This document shows positions 1 to 9,920 of a stretch of 20,819 nucleotides of DNA, piece after piece. Location: the NCBI GenBank assembly GCA_001021135.1, contig LDJE01096481.1, forward strand, positions 1-20,819, written 5' to 3'. Within the stretch, counting starts at the first letter, position 1. Each line of letters opens with the position of its first letter. The notes beneath the pieces were generated by a model, which was given only the letters and a program-made list of their open reading frames with translations, was not told the DNA's origin and searched no databases. Position numbers and translations under genes: made by a program. This DNA comes from Selaginella kraussiana (taxonomy: Eukaryota; Streptophyta; Lycopodiopsida; Selaginellales; Selaginellaceae).

Positions 1-2054
1 GTGTGTGGGGTCTTCTTGAGACATGCTTTTGAGCTACCACCCACCAAAACCTCACATCAGAAAACCATCCGATGGACGCTGAACCCTCCACCAACTCCAG
101 CGAAAGGAACCTGAAAGCTCCTCCCGCCACATTTGAGTGTGGGAACATTCGGTAGAATAACTTGTATTCTGAAAACGTTGACCGTCGATGCGGCAGCTTT
201 TACGGATACAGTGCCGACACGTGCCGCCGCCCCCAGCTTTGTCCCGTTCTTCTGGTCTCAAAAATGAATTTCTTTGATTCTAATAATTCTATTAATTGAT
301 GGAATTCCAGGTAGGACCTTCCTTGCCTAGTTCAGCAAGCAAGGTTTTGTTGTAAATTAAAATTGATTGTCTCCTAGCAAATGAGCATGTATACGTCGAC
401 AGAAAATATCAGCAAAAGCTTCTGCGTATTGCAGCAGCAGCATACGATTCATGCACTCTTAAAATTTACATAGTTTATTGCAAAAACACTCCGAAGGCTG
501 CAACAGGGCGAGAGAGTTAAAGGCGAAATATGTATGCAGAGGAAGGAGATACGATGCGTACATGTGTACACGGACATCCATCAAATACGCGTACTTTGTA
601 CCCTCTGCTAGTATTCTGAGTACAAATACAGGTGTATGCGTTAAATGCGGGCGAGTTTTTTAGAGATGAATAATTCCACGAGCTCAAGATGCTTCTCTGG
701 CCTCCGGCTGGATGGAACCTAACAAGGTGCACACCCTGAGCATACGAAATTTCGTCTTTACCCGATGCCAAGAGCCCCAATGCTAAACAAATGAACAATA
801 TCAATATGGATGCGAACATACTCACGAGCAACGAAACTCCACGTTCAGCTTGGATGGATTTGAGCGTGGTCTTACCGAACAAAATCCCTTGAATTTGTTA
901 CTCCGGACCTTGTCTCCCAACTTAACAAATACGGATTGTATAAGGCTAGTAGACAAGGAGACATGGCTCAAGTAAACAAAGCTCGGTCCCTAACTAGCCT
1001 TCCAGCTGCATTCCATCGTTAGTGTTGAAGGTTGAGGATTTTTCAATCGGGAGAGTGGTATTTGGCACCGCAGACACCGCTCCGTAGTTGCAACGGTGAA
1101 GGTTCGTTCCGTATGACAAGGCAACTGCCAGCTGCAGTATAAACACCACCTCTGACTTCGTATTTGATTAGTTATAAATGGCCGATTTAGGTTAAACAAA
1201 TAAAGCTTGTTGTTTGATACCCTTTGAAAACATATGTAGTATTTCCAAGGCCTGTTGTTTCATTGTCTTTGTCTTCCCTCTGATGGGGATCTCTCTCACT
1301 TGCAGTTGAGTGAAATGGAGGGTGGTGTAGATTATTAGAGTCTATAGCCCCCTCTGAAGAAGGTTCAACAACAACATCAACACTGCTATGTGTCGATGGA
1401 TCGATCACATTCGATCGCATTCAATCATCGTCATCATCGTCTGTGCTTTCATCCAGGCTGTTGCTTGCTCGAAAGAAATGAGTCACACCAATTTTCCATT
1501 TTTCTTTACATTTAGCTGAAATTTTTCCCATTTGTTTTTGTGGATCATGTCCTTGCTATGCACCTTCGCAAGTTGATCCCTTGAAATATCACCACCACCC
1601 ACATTACACAATACACCAAGAACTCAGGAGGACATATAGAGGGCATAGAGAGCCGAAAGTGCACATTGCTTAACTATTTTCATTGAGGCGAGATCCCTGC
1701 ATTTTGTGCCTTTTTTTCCGTCTTTGGCGAGCACTTGTATCCTTGTGGCTTGTTTCGAAGGGCAAGGATCCTGTTGTATATTGTCATTTTGATGGTCAGG
1801 CCACCAAGGAAAAAAGTGCCTAATAAGCCCAAGCACCATTGAGAACAGCTCTCACACTCCTCACAAAAAATAACTCTGGCGTATTGCTTCAAAGGCTGTT
1901 ACAATCCAATCCAGCCTTTAGCTTCCCGTCTTTCTTGCTGCAGAAAAACTGATGAACAGGAGGAGCAGCTGAAGCAGCAGGAGCAGTCGCAGCCTTTTAG
2001 GCCCCCCTGTTTTTGTTTCATTCACGGGCCGGCGAGCTTAAGCTTAGCAAAGCC
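1..2054. other. Intergenic stretch without a confident gene
   Basis: I find no gene here that I can name. The sequence is AT-rich with stops in all frames. Short open stretches exist, but none matches a family I know. On the plus strand, positions 1-114 are open and could be the tail of a gene lying upstream of the window. On the minus strand, short open pieces lie at about 1680-1890, 1490-1640, 1187-1420 and 990-1130; they might be small exons, but I could not chain them with convincing splice sites. A perfect CACGTG G-box is at 218-223. The last 130 bases before the gene at 2055 are rich in CAG/GAG triplets and are probably its 5' leader. The one candidate singled out separately is at 517-819. 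Confidence 0.5.
517..819 (-). CDS. Candidate small secreted peptide (hypothetical)
   Basis: This ATG-initiated open frame encodes 100 residues. Residues 1-20 (MFASILILFICLALGLLASG) have the look of a cleavable signal peptide or a single membrane anchor: almost entirely hydrophobic, ending in small residues suited to signal peptidase. The remainder is polar, with four cysteines in a stretch around residues 64-85 (CICTQ... and GCPC). No known plant peptide hormone motif (CLE, RALF, PSK, CEP, IDA) is recognisable. The frame stays open 5' of the ATG for about 20 codons but has no further ATG. A hydrophobic run of this size can occur by chance in AT-rich DNA, and there is no homology or expression evidence, so this is only a lead. 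It could also be one exon of a larger minus-strand gene. Confidence 0.2.
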   Translation of the reverse strand: MFASILILFICLALGLLASGKDEISYAQGVHLVRFHPAGGQRSILSSWNYSSLKNSPAFNAYTCICTQNTSRGYKVRVFDGCPCTHVRIVSPSSAYIFRL

Positions 2055-2113
2055 ATGGCAGATAGCGGCAGCAAGCTCCTTTCAAGCATTTGTCTGGGAG
2101 GAACTCGCAGCAA

Positions 2114-2144
<31 letters not shown>

Positions 2145-4936
2145 CACAAGTACGGGGGCTGCGTCAATCTCTTCTTTGCACATCTCCTCGACTGGAACAA
2201 GAAGCTCACCAGCAAGGGATTTCTCAAAGGTAGGCATTCATATCCACCGGTTCTTCCTTGAGTATGTACGTTTACTTGGTTCTAGTTCAAATTCCGCGGG
2301 GTTTTCTAATTTCCTGATCATGGTCTGGTCTCTTCTTGCATACATATACGATCATATATCCTTGAATGTCTCTGCAGAAGCTACGGGTATAGGCTCTGTC
2401 TCTAGCTCTTGATAGTACTTGGTGCCTGCCTTTGCCTGGGTGCTTTCTTGGGGAATTGCACTGACGGTCTATGAAATTGACGCGACTGAAATTGACACTA
2501 AAGCTTTGTGTTTTGTGCTATATTTTCCAGCCGCAGCAGCAGCCGAAAGAATGCATCATCAGCACGACAACAAGAAGAAGCACAAGAAGAAGCAACAAAG
2601 GATCTCCACGCAAAAGCAGCATCTCATCCACGAGGAAAGGCTTCCCATGGCCAAGCTTTTGCTGGTAAGTTACGGTAGTTTGATCTTCTTGAATTCGTAT
2701 ATTTGTACACGTATTCGTATACTGAGAGTTTGTGTTTTTCAGATTGCTGATGAGAACCGAAGGAGTCCCAGGAAGAACTGGAGCCCAATTGGGGAGGAGA
2801 GCAACAGCAGCAACAACAGCAGCCCTGCGGTAAATGCGGTTGCTCGACTGATGGGCCTAGAACAAATGCCGTCTTTACCAAATCCATCAACAGCCACTTC
2901 AAGGACAACAGCCAGCGTAGAAACAGCAGAATCAAAGCAAGTCTCACTTCAGGAGCTGTTACACTTGGATCACGAGGAGCCTCGTATGCTTCAAGACCTG
3001 CTGAAGCCACAATCAAAGCAGCAACATTACTCGGCACCAATCTCTCCTTCCCAGCAAGATGCACTATTCAGCTTGCTAATGCAAGAGGTGGTCCAAAGTG
3101 GCAAAGACGAAGTTCCTCGGAGGAGCAACCAAGTTAACAGCAAATGCCGTAATGGGGCATTTAGTGCACCGCTTGCGTCCTCTGGATGTGGGAGCGGTTT
3201 CGGGAAGAGCTTCTTCCTCGAAGCAGCTGCCAAGATCCTAGAGCCGCGGAGCAAACGTCCCATCACTTCTAATACCGCTACTGCTACTCTCGACAATGAA
3301 GAACATGAAGACTTTGATCTGGCCAGCACAAGGAGGAGCATTGTTGTGAGAAAACGAGGGGCTATCTCTGCCCCTTGCTCCCCTCATCACCTCCACCGGG
3401 ACGTCAGCTGTTGCTCAAGTTCAACAACTCTAACGACAGGCTCATCGATCCTGGAGCTCGTATATGATGATCTCGAAGCTGCAGCTCGTGCAGCTGCAGA
3501 GGAAGAAGATGATTATGACTACTTCCACGCCATGTCTGAACCGTGCTCACCGTACATGGACAAGTCTTCTCCAACAGCCAGTTGCTACTCGTCCTCAAGT
3601 TCAAGACTGACCTCGACTGGTCAGCGAGAGGTTCATCTTCATCGACTCAACCGCAAGAGGGTCCCGTTTCATGATCTTGGCGAGCATGACTATGTGAGCT
3701 TCCGCGAGTTCCTTACAAGGTCTTCTTCATCGTCTTCCTTGGCTTCGACACCACCACCAAGTTCGAACCATGACTCTACGTTTACCATGGTCCAAAACCC
3801 ACTCTTTGAAGACCACGCTGCACTGGCTTCTGACGTTGGTAGTGCGTTTGAGACAACGTCCGACTGCGGAGAAGACACAGACCATGGTCTCGAGGAGATT
3901 CTCAAGTCCATATTGAGCGATGCTGGCAAGGAGAAAACAAGGATAACTTGGTCACCTCAGGAGAGCTACATTGTGAGTATTCGTTGACCCGCATTCAATT
4001 ATCGGAACAGAGGATCTAACATTTCTGGTCTTTGCAGTTCAACAAGGAGCCAAGTGAGGAAGGCAAGAGCTCCTTCGACGAGGAAGGGAAAAGCTCCCTC
4101 GACGACAGCCTGGAAGCCACTTCGGAGTCTAACTGTGGCGACGGACAACCAAGCCCAGTTTCAGTCTTGGATAATTCACCGTTTGATGATGATCTTCGCA
4201 AAGACCGTCGTCCTTCTCCCAGGAAAAGGCTCGACTTTGGTAAGTTTTCCTAGAGGCGGTCACACAAGCTAAGCTCACCATTTGTCTCTTTGGAACTGCA
4301 GATGAGCTTGTAGCACCAGTTCTCGAGCAACCTCAAAGTCAACTTCCAACAGACAAGGATTCTTTCAAGTCTTCCGAGGTGGAAGTTCTCGACTATGCGA
4401 ACATGGTGCTACGTGAATGTGGCGTTGAACATCGGAAAGAAACTTTGCTTCTGCTCCTCGAGCCATGTATCTTGGGTGACGAGCTTTTCGACAGGCTGGA
4501 GGATAGAATGAGGGTCGAAGAACTCATCAAGCACCTCGAAGCATACAACAAGGGAAGCAACAACAAGACCGCTCTCAAAACACATTCCCGGAGCTATCAC
4601 GAGTGTCGAGCACAAAGACGGCTTGTGTTTGAAATCACAAGGGAGTGCTTAGACGCAGTTCTTGAGGACATTTTCAATGACACGTTTCTGGTCGACACAA
4701 GGAGCAAAGGTCCATACTTGAGCACGGGAAGGGACGTGGTTGAGGAGGTGGAGTCAAGGGTTGCTAAATTGGCAAAGAACAAGTTCGACAACATTGACCA
4801 AATGGTCGACATGGACTTCAGCAAAGAGTGGGGACCAAAGAGGCACACAGAGCTAGTGAAGCTCGTGCTTAGGTGCGAAGAAGACATCTTCCGGGGACTT
4901 GTGAATGATCTGGCCAATGATTTGCTGGCCTTGTAA
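2055..4936 (+). CDS. TRM/LONGIFOLIA-like protein with DUF4378 (VARLMGL family)
   Basis: Five exons give 791 aa: 2055-2229, 2531-2664, 2743-3972, 4038-4239 and 4302-4936. All introns are GT-AG (301, 78, 65 and 62 nt) and the phases join cleanly. The start is the first ATG in a good context (gccATGG). Visible parts: an N-terminal piece with GGCVNLFFAHLLDWNKKL, resembling the conserved Cys/Phe-rich start of plant DUF3741-type proteins; a Lys/His/Gln-rich patch around residues 62-85; LLLIADEN after the second intron; the hallmark VARLMGLEQMP at about 136-146; a long Ser-rich, probably disordered middle; and a C-terminal DUF4378 domain from about residue 607 to the end. TRM proteins recruit TON1/PP2A complexes to cortical microtubules and LONGIFOLIA members affect cell elongation; that role is by family only. 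The second intron is in frame and lacks stops, so an unspliced message would still translate. Confidence 0.85.
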
Positions 4937-5710
4937 AACACTTTTTACAACTCAAAGATCCCAAACCCTAGCTAAACCCTTGTCCAAAAGCCCCAAAGTT
5001 ATGGACGGTATCTCTAGGAGGCTACGTCCAATATATAGAACTTGGAAGTATGCGTATACGTGGAGGTTGTGCATGGATCCAACACTTGGCACCAGTGTTT
5101 GTTTCAGTAAACTAAAAGACCCTGCAACTTGCCAAGTCGCATTTCCCGGGATCGCAAATGTCACATTGCTTTTGTCATTTCGAGTACATACACGCACACA
5201 CTGATGTTGCAGCTGTTGCCTGGATCCACCATCACAGGAAGGTGAAGCCTTCGTTTCAGTGCCAGTGACCATTGTGCATGGTAAGGTCTGAAAGTTCCAG
5301 TAGAGGTGCAAAATGCAAGTGTGTACAATCGGAACATCATCACCAGTCATCCATCACGCCCTTTCACTGTTCTGTCTGTTCATCCCTCACCAACAAAAAA
5401 GTAAACTATCACAGAGCAATTAAAAGCTGCCCACATTCAACATTCGACATTGAAGTGAGCTAACAACCTTATTACTCCATGGTTTAATGAATCTAAGCTG
5501 GCATACAGCAGGGTCTACTTCGTGTTAGGATGCTTCTCCTCCACGCCGAATTTTTTGGAAGCTTTTACCAAACGAAGGCATGCCTCACGAGCTCATTTTC
5601 AGTGCCAGAAGAATGAGCATGTCCATATCGTGCTCGTGTTGCTATCACTATATTCGGACCAGCACAAACTGCAGGCTCAGCTTTTCCTGATATTTCTAGA
5701 GTCATAAAAA
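4937..5710. other. Convergent 3' intergenic region
   Basis: This spacer lies between the stop codons of two convergent genes and should hold both 3' UTRs and their polyadenylation sites. I see no open frame worth calling and no clear AATAAA signal. At 4961-4981, 25 bases past the stop of the upstream gene, are two plant telomere-like units (aaaccctagctaaaccctt). An AC-rich patch lies at about 5186-5202. Confidence 0.5.
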
Positions 5711-8491
5711 TCACATTTTTGATAGCAAGGTTTGCAGCAACTTCGATCCTCCAGACATGACTAAGGCCCGTTTCTTGTCTGCCACCTGCTGCTTGAAGCT
5801 TATAACCATCGAAAGCGTCTTGCTGCTGCTGCTGATACACTTCTCGTTCATGAGGTCCAGTAGAGGTCTGGCAGATTCGTCTACCAGGGACTCATCTAAA
5901 CCCGTCTTGAAGTAGTCCATGAACGCTTTTAAGAACCCGCTGCTGTGATGTCGATGTTCTTCCTCTTGCACCTCCACCACTTCTGCAAACGCTTCAAAGC
6001 ATTTCTCCATCACCTGCTGGAGAAGGTAGCTCCGAATTTGAGCCGCTGTGACCGATTCTGATATGGTCCCCAGTTCATTCCTTAAAAACCTGAGAGCAAC
6101 CTCCACTCCATCACAACGTCTTATGGCCTCCCAAGCTCCCGCGTTCACCATGTAATAGAACACCATTTTCTGGGCAGCCCCATCACACAACTTTTCGATA
6201 CCTTCCCTGCAATATTGCATTGCATTCTCCAATGAAAAATCTTTATCAGCAGCCTTGGGACCAACTTGGAGCTTCAGTTGTTTAAGTTTGTCTTGCAAAC
6301 CCTGTAGCCCATATTGGACGTACAAGATGGTATTTAGACGCCTGCATGAGTCCTGGATATCCGGAGATGCACGCTGGCTGGTCCCAGAGTTATCCATGTC
6401 CGTGAGCTCTGACCAGACTTTCTCAGACGTCGCTTTACATGCCCTAATGATTCTATCCAGAGGTGATGGTGTACAATTCTCCTCCGGAACCGACGTCGTG
6501 TGCTTCCTACCTGTCGAGAAACAAATGAGGCCATTCGTACGAAAATGAAATCTGGATTACCAATAAAAACGAAATGTTCAGCAGTGGATTCAACTCCGAA
6601 TATAAATTCTTGCAAAATTTCTGGCCGGCCATACAACGGCATCCCAAAGAGTGCATCTAAAATCTCCTCAATAAAGCGCATGTATAGCACGCCTGATAAA
6701 GTACCATATGTTTCCTGCTTAAGTAATAGTTAGCCATGTTATGAATTTAATGCAAAAATACTCACTTCTTGAAAATCTACCCACTGATTTAGTTCGAGGA
6801 AGTTATCTCGTAGCCACCTTCGCAAGGCCTCAAAAACTGTTGCATTAGAAGCAAATGACGAATTTCGGAACATATCTTCAAGTGGTAGCAAGGACTTCAA
6901 TTCGCTTTCCAAAGTTGCAGCCGATCTCAATGCTTGGACAACGTCGCAAATTTGTACGTTTCCAAGCAAGAACTGCTTCAGCTCTCGCTTGAAACACCTG
7001 TGCAGAGTTGATATAGCGACCTCCGCTGGACATGGATGCCATCGTTCAAAGAGAGGAGAGAAACTATGCTGCTCGGTAGCTGCAAGTGCAAAGACAGCTT
7101 CTGCCAGACTCGAGATCGAAGCCACTGATAACTTCCCGTGGTTTGAAAATCCATTGAATACCTGCAAAATGTTGAAACGTACAAATGAAAAAAATAATTT
7201 GCAAATTAACGTTACCTGAGAGAAGGATAGTCGCAATGACGTTTGAATGTAGTGCTGAACCTTGCTGGATGCAGTAACACAAGTTCCGAGGAAATCATTT
7301 GCAAGGAGAGACATGTCGATTAGGTAATGTAACACGTCCTTAGAGTCGTCCCCCAACTTAAAACCATGGTAAGCATACAGCCTGATTTCAGACCATCTCT
7401 GTATCCGTTCAAGCACCGACGAGAAGAGGTCCGACTGCACAGACGCCCCGTCAAGACGTAGAAGCCGTTCTGCCTGTTTCATCTCCTCAAGAAGTAGATC
7501 GAGCAGCTCTTTATCTCCAGACGCTTCAAACTTGGAGAACAACACCCAGGCAAAGCAAACATGGTGCATGCTTTGCCCTATCCCAAGTACACCCCAGGTC
7601 TTCCGAGCCAAGAACAGTGCTTGATCCATCTCAAAACATATGGTTGAACGCATGTTTCCGGTACTACTGAAAAGTGACCATAGTAACACGTCGTAGATAT
7701 GGACGTTGAGAGGATACGCGTTTGCCCAGTTGCATTCCTCGCCGGCCAGCCAGTTAGCGGCACTCCTTAGCTCTTGGAAGGCTTCCATTCTAGCAGACCT
7801 CGGCTGCTTATAGTCCCATAGCCCAGTTATCTCCTTCTTGAGAAATGGTCCCAAATTCTCAGAATCAGGGTGTATAGTTGAAGGGTAGACTCCCAGAGCT
7901 TCAGCTGTCGTCGTCTCCATTTCCCGTACACTTTTAAAGTAGAAAACCCGGAAGGCGAAATATGCAAAAGAAGTTCAAGGGGAACTACCTTTGGCACCTC
8001 TATTTCCTGCAAAAAGTGAAGGCCGGACAAAACATTAACATATCTGCAAACAATGGAGTATATGAATCAAGGAAGCATTCATGAGCTTTAGTAGTGCAAC
8101 AGGAGTCTTGCAGACTAAAATACCAAAAAGGCAATTAAAAGCTACCAGCCTGCGGCACTTGCAGAAATTAAATAAATGTTAAAAATCATTAGATTACCTT
8201 GGTTTTGGTTGCTGCTTTTGTGAAAAAGACCTTTCTGAGTTCAGAATCTCGTTGCTTAGAGATGTCCATTTGGGTTCTCGCAACCGCAAGCAGTGCTTCA
8301 ACGGACCCATTGGAGCCCACAACTTTTCTCATGAACAGCCGCCTCCTCCTCCTCCCATGACTGCTCAGGCAGGAGTAGACCAGCACCTCGTACGCAGTCT
8401 CACACAAATCTTCCCTCGAAAGATCAACTTCGAGCCGAGGAAAAGGAGGCTCCATCTCATCATCGTGACCACCACACAGATATAGAACCAT
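5711..8491 (-). CDS. PATROL1 / unc-13-like DUF810 (MUN-domain) protein, with one frame break
   Basis: Exons on the minus strand: 8491-8198, 8006-7216, 7161-6766, 6714-6561 and 6510-5711; introns 191, 54, 51 and 50 nt, all GT-AG. Family marks in order: ETAYEVL and the MDISKQRDSE region in exon 1; VVPLELLLH and RRRQLKLWES in exon 2; CNWANAYPLNVHIYDVLL; MHHVCFAWVLFSKF; HYIQTSLRLSF; SFSPLFERWHP; STLHRCFKRELKQFL; FIEEILDALFGMPL; and DSCRRLNTILYVQYGLQ near the C-terminus. These follow the same order as in Arabidopsis PATROL1, which brings the AHA1 proton ATPase to the plasma membrane. At about 811 residues it is shorter than PATROL1 (about 1,100 aa) and diverged. Exon 2 changes frame once: the conserved 5' part (8006 to about 7880) and 3' part (from about 7890) are in frames 1 nt apart with no usable intron between. 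This is either a sequencing error or a real lesion. An ATG at 7920 could be mistaken for the start. Confidence 0.8.
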
Positions 8492-9179
8492 GTTTGGGAG
8501 ATGAAAACGTTGAGAACGACCCCGAGGACGGAGCCGACATTCAGCTGTTGCTTGTGCCAGTTATATATCCAACATTTTTTTCAACCAAAAAGTGGCACTA
8601 CCATCACCACCCCATCCATCCGGCACCAGCGTCCTTCTTTATGAGGGCTGCACATGGTTTTGAGATGATAAACTTCTCAGCAGTCCTCGATATGTCAGGC
8701 AGGATTGGACGGCTGCTGCAGCGACAAAAACTATGTACACAACAGGCCAGCCAGCCTTTGTCCCTCGGTGTTACCATGGTAACTGGCCACCTTCTCTCGC
8801 GTTACCATCACGATCTGGTGGTGATTCTGATTCACAGTGAGCAGTTGCCCTACGTATATACAGGGAGGGGTCTACTACAAGTCAAGTCAGCCAAATACCT
8901 GTCTCCAGACGTGAGAGACGGGAGCCAAAAAAATTTCCTCTTGAAAAGGTCCATTCCACCCCGAAAAATTGTTGCGAGGACAGAAATGGGAAGAAGTAGT
9001 CCTGTTTGCTGGCGGAAAACCACAAAAATGAAATTACAAAAATGTACTATTGGATGACGCAAGAGCACGAATGTGAGGAATCCTCATCGCCATCCTCATC
9101 TTCAGAGTCGTCCGAATCACTGCATGTCAACATGAAAACCCTTAGACCCCACATTCCGTATGAAACGCAACACGCAGAA
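8492..9179. other. Upstream region of the DUF810 gene, no confident gene
   Basis: The stretch separates two minus-strand genes. It must contain the promoter of the gene starting at 8491 and the 3' UTR of the proline-rich gene ending at 9180. A plus-strand frame stays open from 8494 to 9057, but it starts with TTG, has no early ATG and its translation has no domain character. The His/Pro-rich part comes from catcaccacc-type repeats. I see no RNA gene. Confidence 0.5.
8561..8568 (-). promoter_or_regulatory. Candidate TATA box of the DUF810 gene
   Basis: Read on the minus strand the sequence is GGATATATAACTGG, a good plant TATA element about 70 nt upstream of the start codon at 8491. This would leave a 5' leader of roughly 40 nt. 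The position fits; there is no transcript evidence. Confidence 0.4.
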
Positions 9180-9920
9180 CTACGTATACACTACGTATGG
9201 CGTTGTTAATACGAACCTTGGTTCAAACTCCTTGATTTGTGCAATGCGCGTGTCCTCGACCCAAGTGATCCTCCGCTTGCCTGTTCCAGGGGCTTTTTTC
9301 CGAATTCCTCCGGGCCCGGGTTTAACCTCCGGAAGTTTAACCACTGGTGCAACCATCTCTTTCTTCTCGTCACCAATCTCTCCAGGCACCGCCACCACCG
9401 CCGCTGCCGGAGCTGCTGCTGCTGGTGCAACCGGAGCTGCTGCTGGTGGTGGTACCGGTGGTGGTGGTGGCGGCGCTACTGGTGGTGGTGGTGCTACCAC
9501 TGGCGGTGGTGGTGGTGGTAGCATTGTTGCAACTGGTGGTAGATGCACGTCGATGGCGGCTATCGGGGAGGAATGGCGCTCACCATTGGACGCTGGATGC
9601 ACCGGTTCTTGCGTAACGAGGAACGCTGGTACCGGGATGGGTGGTGGCATTGCTGAGAGTGGTGCCGAGGGTGGCATCCTCGAAGTCCTGGCGGCGGTAG
9701 ACCCCTTGTGGGAAGACGGGGACGAAGACGAGGAAGACGATGACGACGGCGAGGTCGAAGCGGCGGAAGTTTCCACTTTGACGGATTGAGGTCGCGTGGA
9801 GGAGATGGGCGTTGGGTCTTCGCCCCCCGATCCCCCACAGCAGCAGGTCAAGAACCGGGGGCACCCGCTCTGCTTCTGGCTTGGAGGCGCCAGCGAAAAT
9901 GCCTCTCGATGCTCCTCCAA
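9180..9920 (-). CDS. Proline/alanine-rich hypothetical protein with Cys cluster and RVxF-like motif
   Basis: A minus-strand frame open from about 9932 to the stop at 9180 encodes up to 246 residues. From the N-terminus: RFLTCCCGG, a triple-cysteine cluster that could be S-acylated; a run of serines (about residues 55-70); a long Pro/Ala-rich, surely disordered middle with several PPPPPP blocks; and a basic C-terminal end, GKRRITWVEDTRIAQIKEFEP. KRRITW fits the RVxF consensus for docking to protein phosphatase 1, which is suggestive only. I do not recognise the family. The start is unresolved: no ATG precedes the Cys cluster in this frame, and an upstream TGA at 9935-9933 closes it. Translation may begin at a non-AUG codon, in an unseen upstream exon, or at the first in-frame ATG at 9677 (165 aa). 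The Ser and Pro runs and the long open frame argue that it is coding. Confidence 0.5.
   Translation of the reverse strand: MEEHREAFSLAPPSQKQSGCPRFLTCCCGGSGGEDPTPISSTRPQSVKVETSAASTSPSSSSSSSSSPSSHKGSTAARTSRMPPSAPLSAMPPPIPVPAFLVTQEPVHPASNGERHSSPIAAIDVHLPPVATMLPPPPPPVVAPPPPVAPPPPPPVPPPAAAPVAPAAAAPAAAVVAVPGEIGDEKKEMVAPVVKLPEVKPGPGGIRKKAPGTGKRRITWVEDTRIAQIKEFEPRFVLTTPYVVYT
9407..9536 (+). repeat. GGT/GGC/GCT triplet-repeat tract (poly-Pro/Ala codons on the minus strand)
   Basis: Plus-strand DNA is made largely of imperfect GGT, GGC and GCT triplets. On the minus strand these are CCA/CCG/ACC- and GCA-type codons encoding the Pro blocks and Ala stretch of the proline-rich protein. The tract probably expands and contracts by slippage, so its length should vary between individuals. 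Confidence 0.7.

Noticed and set aside
1-114. Plus-strand open stretch ending in TGA, possibly the last exon of an upstream gene
   Set aside because: Only 37 codons inside the window with no recognisable sequence; cannot be told from chance.
990-1420. Minus-strand open pieces that at first suggested a transposon-derived fragment
   Set aside because: No reverse transcriptase, integrase, protease or transposase motif, no terminal repeats and no target-site duplication could be seen.
2200-2300. GTTCAAATTCC resembling a tRNA B box
   Set aside because: No A box at the right distance and no cloverleaf; it lies inside the first intron of the TRM-like gene.
2669-2742. Coding sequence through 2665-2742 in the TRM-like gene, as one long frame suggests
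   Set aside because: Consensus GT-AG borders, T-rich end and restored family sequence (LLLIADEN) on splicing show it to be an in-frame intron.
7827-7920. ATG at 7920 as the true start of the DUF810 protein
   Set aside because: Exon 1 and the 5' half of exon 2 upstream carry clear family sequence, so the true N-terminus is at 8491; the ATG is explained by the frame discontinuity.
8494-9057. Plus-strand open frame of 187 codons
   Set aside because: It begins with TTG, has no early ATG, lies in the promoter of a minus-strand gene and its translation shows no domain or codon character.
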